Of a stretch of 64,000 bases of DNA, positions 48,379-57,462 are shown piece by piece. The position numbers and the translations under genes were made by a program. Each line of letters opens with the position of its first letter. The first letter of the stretch is position 1. The notes beneath the pieces are model-generated. The model made no database searches, was not told where the DNA came from, and worked only from the letters and a program-made list of their open reading frames with translations. The stretch covers positions 62,001 to 126,000 of the forward strand of contig CAZAQV010000007.1 of assembly GCA_964487255.1 (NCBI GenBank), read 5' to 3'. The DNA comes from CAZAQV01 sp964487255 (GTDB lineage: Bacteria; Myxococcota_A; Polyangia; Polyangiales; CAZAQV01).

Positions 48379-49479
48379 CTACGCTGCGCGGAGCTCTGCT
48401 TCAAGCGTCGTCCAAGCCGAGCCAAGTTGCTCGACGGCCTCCGCTCTCAAGCGTTCAAGCTCGGCCCGCGTCTCGTCTTTGAGGGACTGTTTTAGGGCGC
48501 GATCGGCGCATACTGCGGTTGCAACCCATCGCTTGCGAGCATGGTAACAACGCACGAGGTCGGCCTCAACCGTCGACTCATCTTCGCCGAGCGCTATCGC
48601 ACGCCGCAAAAAGCCAATGGCTTGGCCGTACTGCTCATAAAGGATGGCCACGCGACCCAAAAGCTGGAAGAGGCGTCCCCCTCCACCGACGTTCTGAGCC
48701 CACTGGACCCCCAAACGGAGAACCTCATCCGCGCCCGATAGGTCGCCCGTCTCGATGAGCGCGTTACCAAGGGTACCCATTGCACGCACCACAGCGAGCT
48801 GGATCTTGTCGCTCTCGGCCTGCCCCGTGCGTAAGATCAACGCAAGTTTCGTCGTCCAAGGGGCGAGCAAGTCGACCACCGCTTCAAAGTCACCTTCCGC
48901 CTCGAGGTTGTCGGCTCGGTCAAACACCTCCAAGTCGATGGACATCGATTGCGACGCTTCGAGCGCCATCATTTCGTTACGAATGCGCGCAAGGATGACG
49001 TTACGGAAGGATGCGACCGAAACTTCTTCTTCAAGACTTCCGACGCCCACCACAAGCGAAGGCGCCTCGTCTCCGCCGACGTTCAGCTTTTTGAGGATGA
49101 CACCGAACACCGGAGCGAGCAGCAAGTAGCGATGTCCGATGAACGATTGGATCTCTTCGGCGCTAGGCGACGGCGACTCCAGCGATGGCGGCTCTTCGTT
49201 GTCAGCGAGCAGCGCGCCACACAACCGACGCTGAAAATCGATGAGTGCGAGCCGCTGCGACTCGCCATCACCGATCGCGAACTCCACTTGCGAAAACGCC
49301 GGGGATACGGAGTCGATGGCAACCGATTGGATCCTCACACCCGAGATCGCTGCGAACGCGACAAACGAATCGCCCACGATGTCGCACAGTTGTCCAAATG
49401 TCGGTGAGCCCTCACCGAGCTTCTCAAACCAACCATCTGCTCGGATGGCTGAAAGGTCGATGCTTCGTCTTTCACTCAC
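48379..49479 (-). CDS. TPR-like cytoplasmic protein
   Basis: The N-terminal half (about 1-180) is an alpha/beta region with FAAISGVRIQSVAIDSVSP and PSLVVGVGSLEEEVSVASF that I do not recognise. The C-terminal half has TPR-like helices (MGTLGNALIETGDLSGADEV, FQLLGRVAILYEQYGQAIGF). No signal peptide is present. It precedes the giant TPR gene by 132 bp on the same strand and follows the FHA-transglutaminase gene by 53 bp. A shared operon is plausible. Confidence 0.55.
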   Translation of the reverse strand: MSERRSIDLSAIRADGWFEKLGEGSPTFGQLCDIVGDSFVAFAAISGVRIQSVAIDSVSPAFSQVEFAIGDGESQRLALIDFQRRLCGALLADNEEPPSLESPSPSAEEIQSFIGHRYLLLAPVFGVILKKLNVGGDEAPSLVVGVGSLEEEVSVASFRNVILARIRNEMMALEASQSMSIDLEVFDRADNLEAEGDFEAVVDLLAPWTTKLALILRTGQAESDKIQLAVVRAMGTLGNALIETGDLSGADEVLRLGVQWAQNVGGGGRLFQLLGRVAILYEQYGQAIGFLRRAIALGEDESTVEADLVRCYHARKRWVATAVCADRALKQSLKDETRAELERLRAEAVEQLGSAWTTLEAELRAA

Positions 49480-49532
49480 GTTGCGCTCTGGATCAAGATT
49501 TCATAAGTCTAGCGCTTGGGCAATGCTGATCG

Positions 49533-50720
49533 CTAGCGCTTTTGGGCGGGAGACTTCTGGGCAGGAACCAGCTGCTTGGTCCTGCCGTCCGGATAAACCG
49601 CCACGGCCCACTTTTCCGCTTCGTAGGGGCCGCCGGGAACCTGCGCGTTCCAGTCCAGGTTGAGCCAGTAGCTTTGCTCGCCGTCCACGGGCTCCGACGG
49701 GCGGGCATGGACGGAGAGAACACGCTTTTTCAAGTTTCGGCGCGCGAAACGGTCGAGCGAGGTCTGCAGGGATTTGAGCGAGCCCTTGACGCGTGTCTCG
49801 GCATAAGCATGGCCGCCCTGCTCGCTTTCCATCATGACCACACGGGCCTCACCACCGATGGCTTCGATCATCGCTGAGACAAGCGTTGCAAAGTCATCAC
49901 AATCGCCGGCGTAATCATTGTCGATGGATTCGCTCGCCTTCGCGAAGTACTCCTGCCCCTTTGGGTCATTGACATAACGCCAACGCTTGTAGGCGTGTAA
50001 CCAGACCTCAACAACCTGTTCAACGTGAAAAGGACCTTTGCTCTTGGCCGCCAACTTCACCGCCGTATTACGCGTCGTTGGATGGGTCACGTCGATCGCG
50101 GCAGCAACTTTCGGGGCCGTGCGAACACGAATCGCCGCTTCTTCTGCGGAGAGGCCCGCAAGGTCCGCCATCTTCTCCGCCGAATTCTCAGCAACATCGC
50201 GAACCTTCTGACGCAAGCCGCTCGCTTGATCGTCGGTTGCCATCGAAGGTTGGATCACGGCGACCCATAGCGCGCCCGCCGCTGAGACCGCCAAGAGTAG
50301 CAACAACAAGTTGCGCCGTAACGAGGAACGTTGTCGTTTGGGAGACAGCACCACGCGGTCCTGGCCGCCCTGCATTTGCTGAATGGGTAAGGTGCGCCCC
50401 GCCGACGCGCGCACGAAGGGCTTCAAGGCCTCGTGACTCCACGGCAAGTTGACTTGACCCAGCACCACATCTTCACCGGGCTTGATGCGCTTCTGTCGAA
50501 TGCGCTCTCCGTCGACAAAGGTACCGTTGGCACTGCTGAGGTCCTCGATGACCAGACCTTTTTTGGTAAGCAGAATGCGTGCGTGGCGAGCAGATACCGT
50601 CGGGTGTTCGATACGGAGATCACACCCCGCTTCTCGCCCCACTATCACGCTCGTCCGCGCCATCCGTGCTGGGATTGTACCAGTTTGAGCGACCTCCGTT
50701 TGTTTGACAAAAGCGAACAT
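49533..50720 (-). CDS. FHA domain - membrane helix - transglutaminase-like fusion
   Basis: Residues about 24-95 form an FHA domain with SVIVGREAGCDLRIEHPTVS, ARHARILL and SSANGTFVDGERI, including the Gly-Arg, Ser-x-x-His and Asn-Gly residues that bind phosphothreonine. A transmembrane helix follows (NLLLLLLAVSAAGALWVAVI, about 136-158). The extracytoplasmic part has a transglutaminase-like core with YAGDCDDFATLVSAMIEAIG (Cys), GGHAYAETRV (His) and YWLNLDWNA (Asp). This layout would link cytoplasmic phosphothreonine recognition to a periplasmic peptidase or amidase-like domain. The fusion is uncommon to my knowledge. Confidence 0.75.
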   Translation of the reverse strand: MFAFVKQTEVAQTGTIPARMARTSVIVGREAGCDLRIEHPTVSARHARILLTKKGLVIEDLSSANGTFVDGERIRQKRIKPGEDVVLGQVNLPWSHEALKPFVRASAGRTLPIQQMQGGQDRVVLSPKRQRSSLRRNLLLLLLAVSAAGALWVAVIQPSMATDDQASGLRQKVRDVAENSAEKMADLAGLSAEEAAIRVRTAPKVAAAIDVTHPTTRNTAVKLAAKSKGPFHVEQVVEVWLHAYKRWRYVNDPKGQEYFAKASESIDNDYAGDCDDFATLVSAMIEAIGGEARVVMMESEQGGHAYAETRVKGSLKSLQTSLDRFARRNLKKRVLSVHARPSEPVDGEQSYWLNLDWNAQVPGGPYEAEKWAVAVYPDGRTKQLVPAQKSPAQKR

Positions 50721-50840
50721 TTGCTAAGAATATTTGGGATTGTCGAAAGGAAGAGAGCTCCTTAGATACTGGGGTCAAAGTGCATGAGGTACTAGGATCA
50801 ATGTGCATGGCCTCGCCCGAGGCACGGGAATGGAGTTCGC

Positions 50841-52436
50841 GTGGTCGAAAAGCTGAGTAATATCAACTGGGGAAGAGAGTTGATGGCTTCGGTGGTCGTC
50901 TTCTTGGTGGCCCTCCCGCTCTGCATGGGCATTGCGATCGCGTCCGGGGTGCCACCTGCGCTGGGGCTCGTGACCGGTATCGTAGGGGGCATCCTGGTCG
51001 GTTCGCTAGCCGGACAACCTGTGCAGGTCAGTGGTCCAGCGGCTGGTCTGGCCGTCATGGTCTGGCAGCTCGTGGACGACTTCGGTCTCAACGCGCTGGG
51101 CCTGGCCGTGATCATTGCCGGAGCCCTGCAGTTTGTCGCGGGTCTTTTAAAGCTCGGCCGCTGGTTTCGCGCGGTTTCGCCCGCCGTCATTCAAGGCATG
51201 CTCGCCGGCATCGGCGTGCTCATCTTTTCGAGCCAGTTTCACGTCATGGTCGACGATGCGCCCCGCTCCAGTGGGCTCATGAACCTCGCGTCCATCCCGG
51301 AGGCCATCTACAAAGGTATTTTCCCCGTCGACGGGAGTGTGCACCACTTGGCGGCCGCCGTCGGTATGGTGACGATTGGGTCGATCGTGTTGTGGAACAC
51401 GTTCCGGCCAAAGTTTCTCAACATGGTGCCCGGCCCGCTCGTGGGTGTCCTGCTGGGCACGGGAACGATGTGGGTGCTGGGCTTTCCAATCGCTCGCGTA
51501 TCGGTGCCGACCAATCTGTTCGACTCGCTCAACTTCATCGAATCGGAGACGTTGTCACTTTTGAAAAACCCCACCTTCTGGGGCGAGTCGGCGGGCATGG
51601 CAGTCATTGCCAGCGCCGAGACGTTGCTCTGCGCCACCGCGGTTGACCGCATCCACGACGGGCCAAAAACCAAATACAATCAAGAGCTGTGGGCGCAGGG
51701 CGTGGGCAACATCGTTTGCGGCCTCCTCGGCGCGCTGCCGATGACCGGCGTCATCGTTCGTAGCTCTGCGAATGTCGAAGCTGGTGGCAAGACACGGGCC
51801 TCCGCCATCTTGCACGGCATTTGGATCTTGGTACTCGTCGTGGCAGCCGCGGGCGTGCTCGCACTCATCCCGACCGCAGGGCTTGCCGCGATTCTGGTCT
51901 ACACCGGCTGGAAGCTCTTAAATATTCCGGCGGTCAAGCGCCTTGCGGAGCGAGGTTGGGCCGAGGTTACAACCTGGGCCGTCACCGTCATCATGATCGT
52001 CGCCACAGATCTGTTGACGGGCGTTGTGGCCGGATTCGCGGTCGCACTGTTTCGCCTGCTCTACGCGTTCGCCCGACTCGATATCGAAAAGAAGCTTGAC
52101 GGCAAACGCATCGATCTTTATCTGCGCGGCGCCGCGACCTTCATGAGCCTTCCGAAGCTCGCCGAAGCGCTCGAAGACATCCCGAACGACCATGACGTGC
52201 ACGTTCATCTCGACAACGTCGCCTACGTCGACCACGCGTGCATCGAACTCATCGAAGACTGGCATGAGCGCCACCCTGGACTTGTCTATTTGGAAACCGA
52301 TCGGCTTCACAAACAAAACGATACCGAGCAGCTCTACAAAGAGGCTGGGTCACAGTGGCCGCCACCGGGTGACGGCCCAACGACGAAACGACTTGAAGTC
52401 GCCGCAAAGAACAGGGACGATTCGACGCCCACCTAA
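50841..52436 (+). CDS. SulP-family inorganic anion transporter with STAS domain (1)
   Basis: A GTG start is preceded by GGAG. About ten to twelve hydrophobic helices carry SulP signatures: VALPLCMGIAIASGVPPALG, QVSGPAAGLAV, GMLAGIGVLIFSSQFHVM and GVIVRSSANVEAGGKTR. A C-terminal STAS-like domain has HVHLDNVAYVDHACIELIED. The residue usually phosphorylated in STAS domains (Ser in DSSG) is replaced in the motif DHAC. Family members carry sulfate, bicarbonate or other anions, and the substrate cannot be read from sequence. A paralogue lies at 53397-55031 in the opposite orientation. Confidence 0.88.
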   Translation: MVEKLSNINWGRELMASVVVFLVALPLCMGIAIASGVPPALGLVTGIVGGILVGSLAGQPVQVSGPAAGLAVMVWQLVDDFGLNALGLAVIIAGALQFVAGLLKLGRWFRAVSPAVIQGMLAGIGVLIFSSQFHVMVDDAPRSSGLMNLASIPEAIYKGIFPVDGSVHHLAAAVGMVTIGSIVLWNTFRPKFLNMVPGPLVGVLLGTGTMWVLGFPIARVSVPTNLFDSLNFIESETLSLLKNPTFWGESAGMAVIASAETLLCATAVDRIHDGPKTKYNQELWAQGVGNIVCGLLGALPMTGVIVRSSANVEAGGKTRASAILHGIWILVLVVAAAGVLALIPTAGLAAILVYTGWKLLNIPAVKRLAERGWAEVTTWAVTVIMIVATDLLTGVVAGFAVALFRLLYAFARLDIEKKLDGKRIDLYLRGAATFMSLPKLAEALEDIPNDHDVHVHLDNVAYVDHACIELIEDWHERHPGLVYLETDRLHKQNDTEQLYKEAGSQWPPPGDGPTTKRLEVAAKNRDDSTPT

Positions 52437-52501
52437 CCCGCACCGCCCAACGCACGCGCTTGCTCGACAAGACTCGCGGCTTGTGAGCACGATGCTGGCG
52501 C

Positions 52502-53425
52502 ATGGACTGGCTCAACTACCATCACTTGCTTTACTTCTGGACCGTTGCTTCCGAAGGAGGACTCCGTCCGGCTGCAGAGAAACTGAGGCTGACCCAGTCC
52601 ACGATCAGCTCGCAGATCCATAGCCTCGAGGACGCACTGGAGCTCACCCTTTTTGAGCGTTCGGGACGTAAGATGCGTCTCACCGAGGATGGCGAAATGG
52701 TGCGACGCTACGCCGACGAAATCTTCGGATTGGGAACAGAGATGCTCGACACCATCCGTGGGCGACCGACGGGCAAGCCACTGCGCCTACGCGTCGGGAT
52801 CTCGGACGCTCTGCCGAAGAACGTTTGCCACGACTTGCTCGAACCCGCGCTTGAGCTCGACGAACCCGTCCACATCATGTGCCACGGGGACAAGACCGAG
52901 CGACTCTTGGCGCGGCTCGCGGTGCGGGGTCTCGATCTCGTGCTGGCCGACGAGCCTGTAGGCGGCAGCGCACGCGTCAAGGCCTTCAACCACTTGCTGG
53001 GCGAATGCGCCATCAGCTTTTTCGCGACCCGGGAGCTCGCCGAACGCTACCGCAAAGGCTTCCCCAACTCCCTCGACGGTGCACCCTTGTTGTTACCCAC
53101 CCGCGATCATTTGGTGCGACGCTCGCTCGACCTGTGGTTCGAATCACTGGGTGTTCGTCCCAGCATTATCGCGGAGTTTGACGATACCGGTCTACTCAAG
53201 AACTTCGGACAAGGGGGTGCAGGGATCTTCTCGGCAGCTTCGGTGGTCGACGGAGAGATTCAGGAGCAATACGGGGTCGAAGAGGTCGGCCGCTGCGAAG
53301 ATGTTCAAGAACGCTTCTACGCGATCACTCTCGAGCGACGCATCAAAAACCGCGCGGTTGCGGAAATCTCACGCTTTGCGAAAGAACGACTGTTCGCTAC
53401 CCAGACTTCTTCGTCGCAAGCGTGA
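52502..53425 (+). CDS. LysR-type regulator, NhaR-like
   Basis: The N-terminal HTH starts MDWLNYHHLLYFWTVASEGG and continues LTQSTISSQIHSLEDALELT and LFERSGRKMRLTEDGE, the NhaR-like LTTR pattern (NYxHLxYFW). A substrate-binding domain follows with RVGISDALPKNVCHDLLEP and LDLVLADEPVGG. NhaR in E. coli activates the Na+/H+ antiporter nhaA. Here it lies between two SulP genes, so control of anion or pH homeostasis is an inference. The 3' end overlaps the second SulP gene by 29 bp. Confidence 0.85.
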   Translation: MDWLNYHHLLYFWTVASEGGLRPAAEKLRLTQSTISSQIHSLEDALELTLFERSGRKMRLTEDGEMVRRYADEIFGLGTEMLDTIRGRPTGKPLRLRVGISDALPKNVCHDLLEPALELDEPVHIMCHGDKTERLLARLAVRGLDLVLADEPVGGSARVKAFNHLLGECAISFFATRELAERYRKGFPNSLDGAPLLLPTRDHLVRRSLDLWFESLGVRPSIIAEFDDTGLLKNFGQGGAGIFSAASVVDGEIQEQYGVEEVGRCEDVQERFYAITLERRIKNRAVAEISRFAKERLFATQTSSSQA

Positions 53426-55031
53426 CCTCACTTTCGGGCGAGTTGCGGTGCCGAAGCTGGTGTAGCTCACCCCACTCCACGACAACCTTTCCGCCCTTGG
53501 CTTCGTGTTGCTTGCGAAACTCGTTGAGAAGGTCGAGGCAAGCGTGGTCGATAAACTCCAAGTCATCAAAGTGAAAGTGAAGTTCAACTTCTGGCTCGAC
53601 GTCGTCGAGAACGTCCTGCAGTTGTGGCAGCCCCAGAAAGGTAGCCGAGCCCCTCATGTGTAGGTCCCAGCGAGCGAGCTTGGGTCCGTCGCCGTCTGGG
53701 TCGGGCAACTTGTCGAGCTCAAACTCGACGTGGCTCATCTTGTACATGAGTCGGACGGCACTGAGCACGAAGCCCGCCACAATGCCCTTTAGAAGGTCAA
53801 CGAAGACGACCCCGAGCAATGTGACAAGCAAAACCGATAGAACGGGCCAGCCGAAGCGTGCTATCGAGCGGATAGCCGGTGGGTTGATGAGCTTGATGCC
53901 CACGTAGATCAGGATGGCAGCAAGAGACGAGGTCGGGATGAGTGCCAGAAGGTCGGGCAAGAACATCACAAAGCATGCAACCCACACCGCATGAAGCGGA
54001 GCGGCGAGCCGGGTGCGAGCACCAGCCTCGACGTTGGCTGTGGAGCGAGAAATGACGCCGGAGCACGGCATGGCACCGACCAAGCCGATGAGAATATTGG
54101 CAATGCCGTTTGCGAAGAGCTCGCGGTCATAGTTTGTGCTTCCGTAGTGGTGCATGCGAGAGACGGCGGACGCACACAGCAGTGTCTCCGCGCTAGCCAC
54201 AAAGGCAAGCCCGATACCCGCGACGAGGGCATTGCTGTCAATGTTTGAAAGAGCGGTCGCTGGATCCGGAAAGGAGACGAAAGACTCAAGGCCTTCAGGG
54301 ACCGCGATGTACTGAACCGGCAAGTCGAAAACGGCCGCTAGGGTGCACGCCAGCACCACGCCCAAGAGCGCGCCGGGAACAATCGCCAGGTTCTTGGGCT
54401 TGAAACGATCCCAGCCGAAAATCACGACGAGAGTCATCACACCGATAAGTGCGGCTTCAATGTGAGCGGTGTCCCCAGGGTTCGCGAAAATGGCGAGCAC
54501 CGACGCGGGAACGCCAAGTACGTTGTCGAGCCCGGTGCCTGGAATTGGCCGGTCGAGCATGACGTGAAACTGGCTCAGCACGATGAGAATGCCGATCCCT
54601 GCAAGCATGCCGCGGATGACCGCGGGTGAGACCGCTTGAAAGCGACGACCAAAGCGGGCAAGACCAGCGATGATTTGTAGCACGCCGGCAAAGATGACCA
54701 TGATGGCGAAGGTCTCAAAACCAAACTCACCGTTAAGCTGCAAGACCAAGACGGACAAGCCGGCCGAGGGCCCCGTGACCTGAAGCGGGGCACCACCGAG
54801 CACGCCAACCACGATCCCGCCGATCACCGCGGTGACCAAGCCACGCTCCGGAGGTAGGCCCGCTGCGATGGCGATACCCATCGACAGCGGCAGCGAGATC
54901 AAAAAGACAACGAGGGAGGCTGCAAAGTCCCGCCCAAGGTGTGACGTGAGTTTCACCCGATTGCTCGAAGTGGCGTTGGAGGTGGCTTTGGGCATGATGC
55001 GCAGCGCCTCGGCCGCCTGGTCTTGTAACAC
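53397..55031 (-). CDS. SulP-family inorganic anion transporter with STAS domain (2)
   Basis: This paralogue of the transporter at 50841 has FLISLPLSMGIAIAAGLPPE, QVTGPSAGLSVLVLQ, GMLAGIGILIVLSQFHVML and GVISRSTANVEAGARTR. The C-terminal STAS-like domain has FDDLEFIDHACLDLLNEF, with the same DHAC substitution as the first copy. The start may be GTG at 55031 or ATG at 54995; the latter removes 12 residues with little hydrophobicity. The 91-bp repeats begin 27 bp upstream of its start. Confidence 0.88.
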   Translation of the reverse strand: MLQDQAAEALRIMPKATSNATSSNRVKLTSHLGRDFAASLVVFLISLPLSMGIAIAAGLPPERGLVTAVIGGIVVGVLGGAPLQVTGPSAGLSVLVLQLNGEFGFETFAIMVIFAGVLQIIAGLARFGRRFQAVSPAVIRGMLAGIGILIVLSQFHVMLDRPIPGTGLDNVLGVPASVLAIFANPGDTAHIEAALIGVMTLVVIFGWDRFKPKNLAIVPGALLGVVLACTLAAVFDLPVQYIAVPEGLESFVSFPDPATALSNIDSNALVAGIGLAFVASAETLLCASAVSRMHHYGSTNYDRELFANGIANILIGLVGAMPCSGVISRSTANVEAGARTRLAAPLHAVWVACFVMFLPDLLALIPTSSLAAILIYVGIKLINPPAIRSIARFGWPVLSVLLVTLLGVVFVDLLKGIVAGFVLSAVRLMYKMSHVEFELDKLPDPDGDGPKLARWDLHMRGSATFLGLPQLQDVLDDVEPEVELHFHFDDLEFIDHACLDLLNEFRKQHEAKGGKVVVEWGELHQLRHRNSPESEVTLATKKSG

Positions 55032-55057
55032 GCCTAACGCAAGCCCACGAGGTACCG

Positions 55058-55262
55058 CACCGAGTCGTTTGGGCGGAGCGACCCCGATGACGCGTCAGCG
55101 GAAGAGCCAAAAAGACAGGCGAAGGCCTAAAACGCGAGGTGCTACCAGCACCGAGTCGTTTGGGCGGAGCGACCCCGATGACGCGTCAGCGGAAGAGCCA
55201 AAAAGACAGGCGAAGGCCTAAAACGCGAGGTGCTACCAGCACCGAGTCGTTTGGGCGGAGCG
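55058..55262. repeat. 91-bp tandem repeat next to tRNA-Ser(GCU)
   Basis: Units beginning CACCGAGTCG start at 55058, 55149 and 55240: two full copies of 91 bp, then a 23-bp partial copy that ends 2 bp before the tRNA 3' end. Each full unit contains the palindrome TGACGCGTCA (55088 and 55179) and the small hairpin GTGCTaccAGCAC at the unit boundary. On the minus strand this is the region just downstream of the tRNA. A diverged copy lies at 58331-58436. Confidence 0.88.
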
Positions 55263-55263
55263 T

Positions 55264-55354
<91 letters not shown>

Positions 55355-55445
55355 GACATTACGAACTCGGACAGGCGTACTAACCCGGAAAAAACCCGAA
55401 CGCAACGTTCGATCGTCCTGAAAAAGGTCTGTGATCTTTTGGAGG

Positions 55446-57266
55446 TCAGCGCTGGGAAAGCGCGTCGCCTACACGTTTTCGCTGACTTGGGTTGCGCTGA
55501 AAGACCAGCCCGACCATTAGGATACCCAGCATATTGGCAGCGAGTCGCAGTTCGCTAACGAACGGACTGAGCCCAATAGCGAGCAGGGTCAGCGCGAAGT
55601 AGACGACGGACGCTTTCCAGAGTCGCCGGTCGACGGCAAGGACATACATGCACAGTATTTCGCTCACCGCGACCATCTGCATGACGCCCACCTGCTCGCT
55701 GCTCAGGCCCACAAGAAACCCTGTGATTCGCACCGTCAGAACCGATCCACATAAGAGCAAAAATGCGACCGCGGTCTGTCGGCCCACGGAAGTGGTGACC
55801 AACGAGTCGTTCTTTTTGACGGCCAAGAGGGCCGCAATGGTCGCGATCGCCAAGCCCACGATCGCGGGCCCGGTGTACGCCCAATAGCTGTCATGAGGCG
55901 GCGCCAACCGTTCGAGAATCGGACCTGCGGCCCAAACGAAGCCGAGCGCCGTGACGGTGGCAAGGCGTGCTCGTTTCCCGATGCGCACATTGCGATCTCG
56001 CTCGAACCGAGCCAACGACTCGATCTTCCTTGTTCCACGCTCCGCTTCGTCGACAGCTCGATCGACGCGCTCAACGAGTGCGGTCGATGGCCGGTCAATT
56101 TTTGCAAACACACGGTTGGCGGAGTTAAGGTCATTAGACAGCAAATAGGATAAGACCCGCAGCTCGCGGACGGCGTCTCGTAGCGTCGCCTGCGCGGGGT
56201 CACTATCTGGAAGCTCTCGCAACGCAGTACGGAGTTCAAGCAGTGTCTCGTCGTCCTCGGGTTGAGGTTCACCGTTCAAGAAGCGACGGCGCAACTGCTC
56301 GACCCGGAGACTCGTGCCGGCGATCAACTGATTGACGTGCGTGCGATTGTTGTAGTCACGAATCGCCTTAAGCATTTCTGCCGCCGACGAGAAACGCTCG
56401 CTGGGCTCAATGGCCAACGCCTGCAGGCAAATGTTGATGAGCATCGATGGCACCGAGTCTGGGAAGGATGGTTTCTCGAGAACTTCCACGCGCAGCTCGG
56501 CGAGCGAGTTCGCCCGCCGCCGACGCTCGCCTGTGACGATTTCGTGGAAAATGGCGCCGAGCAGGTAGACGTCGGTGCGCTCATCGATCGGACGATCGCG
56601 AAACACCATTTCGGGCGCCATGTAAGCGGGGGTACCCGCAAGGTCTTTGGCGTCGCTCGCAAGCGGTAGCAGCCCGCGGTCGGCCTCTCGTGTGCTCAAC
56701 GCAATGCCCCAGTCGATAAGGTAGAGTTCGCCGTGCTTGCCGAGCATGACGTTCTCGGGCTTGAGGTCACGGTGAACAATGCCCTGCTCATGCGCAAACG
56801 CGACGACCTCGCAAAGGCGGCGGAAGATCTCGAGGTTCCAGCGTAGGTGGTCGTTGCGTCCAAAGGTGTTCGTGATGAGCTGAGGCTCTTCAAGGACCTC
56901 TCGCCAGGTATGCCCGCTGATGCGTTGCATAAGAACGACCGGCGTTCCGTCGGGCTCCTCTCGAATTTCGTAAATCGGCACGATACTCGGGTGTTCGAGT
57001 CGCGCCATAACGCGAGCTTCGCGCAGCACCGCGAGTTCGGTCGCCCCAGAACCGTCGTGCGGCCGTTTGACGGCGACTTCACGATCGAGATGAATTTGTC
57101 GGACGCGAAGCACCGACGCCATCCCGCCTTCGCCAAGCACACCCGTAACCTCAACCTGGTCGTTTCGTAGCGCGCGGTACGACAGACGCTGGCCGGAACC
57201 AGCGTCGAGCGTCTCGTCCTCAGAAAATATTTCCAGTCCCTGCTTCATCTTCCCCATCCTGCTCAA
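55446..57266 (-). CDS. Membrane-associated Ser/Thr protein kinase
   Basis: An N-terminal Hanks-type kinase domain covers about residues 36-300. The Gly-loop is LGEGGMASVLRV, the ATP-binding lysine lies in EVAVKRP, the catalytic loop is IVHRDLKPENVML, and the metal-binding motif is DWG in place of DFG. The activation segment ends GTPAYMAPE, and DVYLLGAIFHEIVTG follows. A helical linker leads to about six hydrophobic helices and a basic tail. The C-terminal membrane domain has no sensor module I can name. ATG at 57266 is used; 57257 and 57248 are alternatives. It is divergent from tadA. Confidence 0.88.
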   Translation of the reverse strand: MSRMGKMKQGLEIFSEDETLDAGSGQRLSYRALRNDQVEVTGVLGEGGMASVLRVRQIHLDREVAVKRPHDGSGATELAVLREARVMARLEHPSIVPIYEIREEPDGTPVVLMQRISGHTWREVLEEPQLITNTFGRNDHLRWNLEIFRRLCEVVAFAHEQGIVHRDLKPENVMLGKHGELYLIDWGIALSTREADRGLLPLASDAKDLAGTPAYMAPEMVFRDRPIDERTDVYLLGAIFHEIVTGERRRRANSLAELRVEVLEKPSFPDSVPSMLINICLQALAIEPSERFSSAAEMLKAIRDYNNRTHVNQLIAGTSLRVEQLRRRFLNGEPQPEDDETLLELRTALRELPDSDPAQATLRDAVRELRVLSYLLSNDLNSANRVFAKIDRPSTALVERVDRAVDEAERGTRKIESLARFERDRNVRIGKRARLATVTALGFVWAAGPILERLAPPHDSYWAYTGPAIVGLAIATIAALLAVKKNDSLVTTSVGRQTAVAFLLLCGSVLTVRITGFLVGLSSEQVGVMQMVAVSEILCMYVLAVDRRLWKASVVYFALTLLAIGLSPFVSELRLAANMLGILMVGLVFQRNPSQRKRVGDALSQR

Positions 57267-57421
57267 ATGTGAAGTGCACGCAGCGTGCCAACATGAAGCC
57301 AGAGCGGAGCAAGACAGGTCTGGTTCGTTTTCCTCGAAAAAACCTTTTGGTGCCAGCTTCGCGGATATCGGGAAAAGGATTACAGCGGGGTATGTCGACG
57401 CCTCTTTGGGAGCGTTCGATG

Positions 57422-57449
57422 TTCCGCAACTGTCCGTTTCCTATATACT
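57422..57449 (+). promoter_or_regulatory. Possible sigma-70-like promoter of tadA
   Basis: TTCCGC (57422-57427) and TATACT (57444-57449) are separated by 16 bp. They lie 14 bp before the GTG chosen for tadA. The -10 box is good and the -35 box is weak. If used, the leader would be very short and the start at 57493 becomes more likely. Confidence 0.35.
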
Positions 57450-57462
57450 CGAAGCCTACACT

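Noticed and set aside
55058..55262. 91-bp direct repeats as a possible CRISPR array
   Set aside because: The units abut without unique spacers, the unit is too long, and no cas gene is present. It is a plain tandem repeat.
57274..57462. N-terminal extension of TadA by about 63 residues
   Set aside because: TadA proteins start shortly before the FMREA-type helix, and a promoter-like -10 box lies inside the extension.
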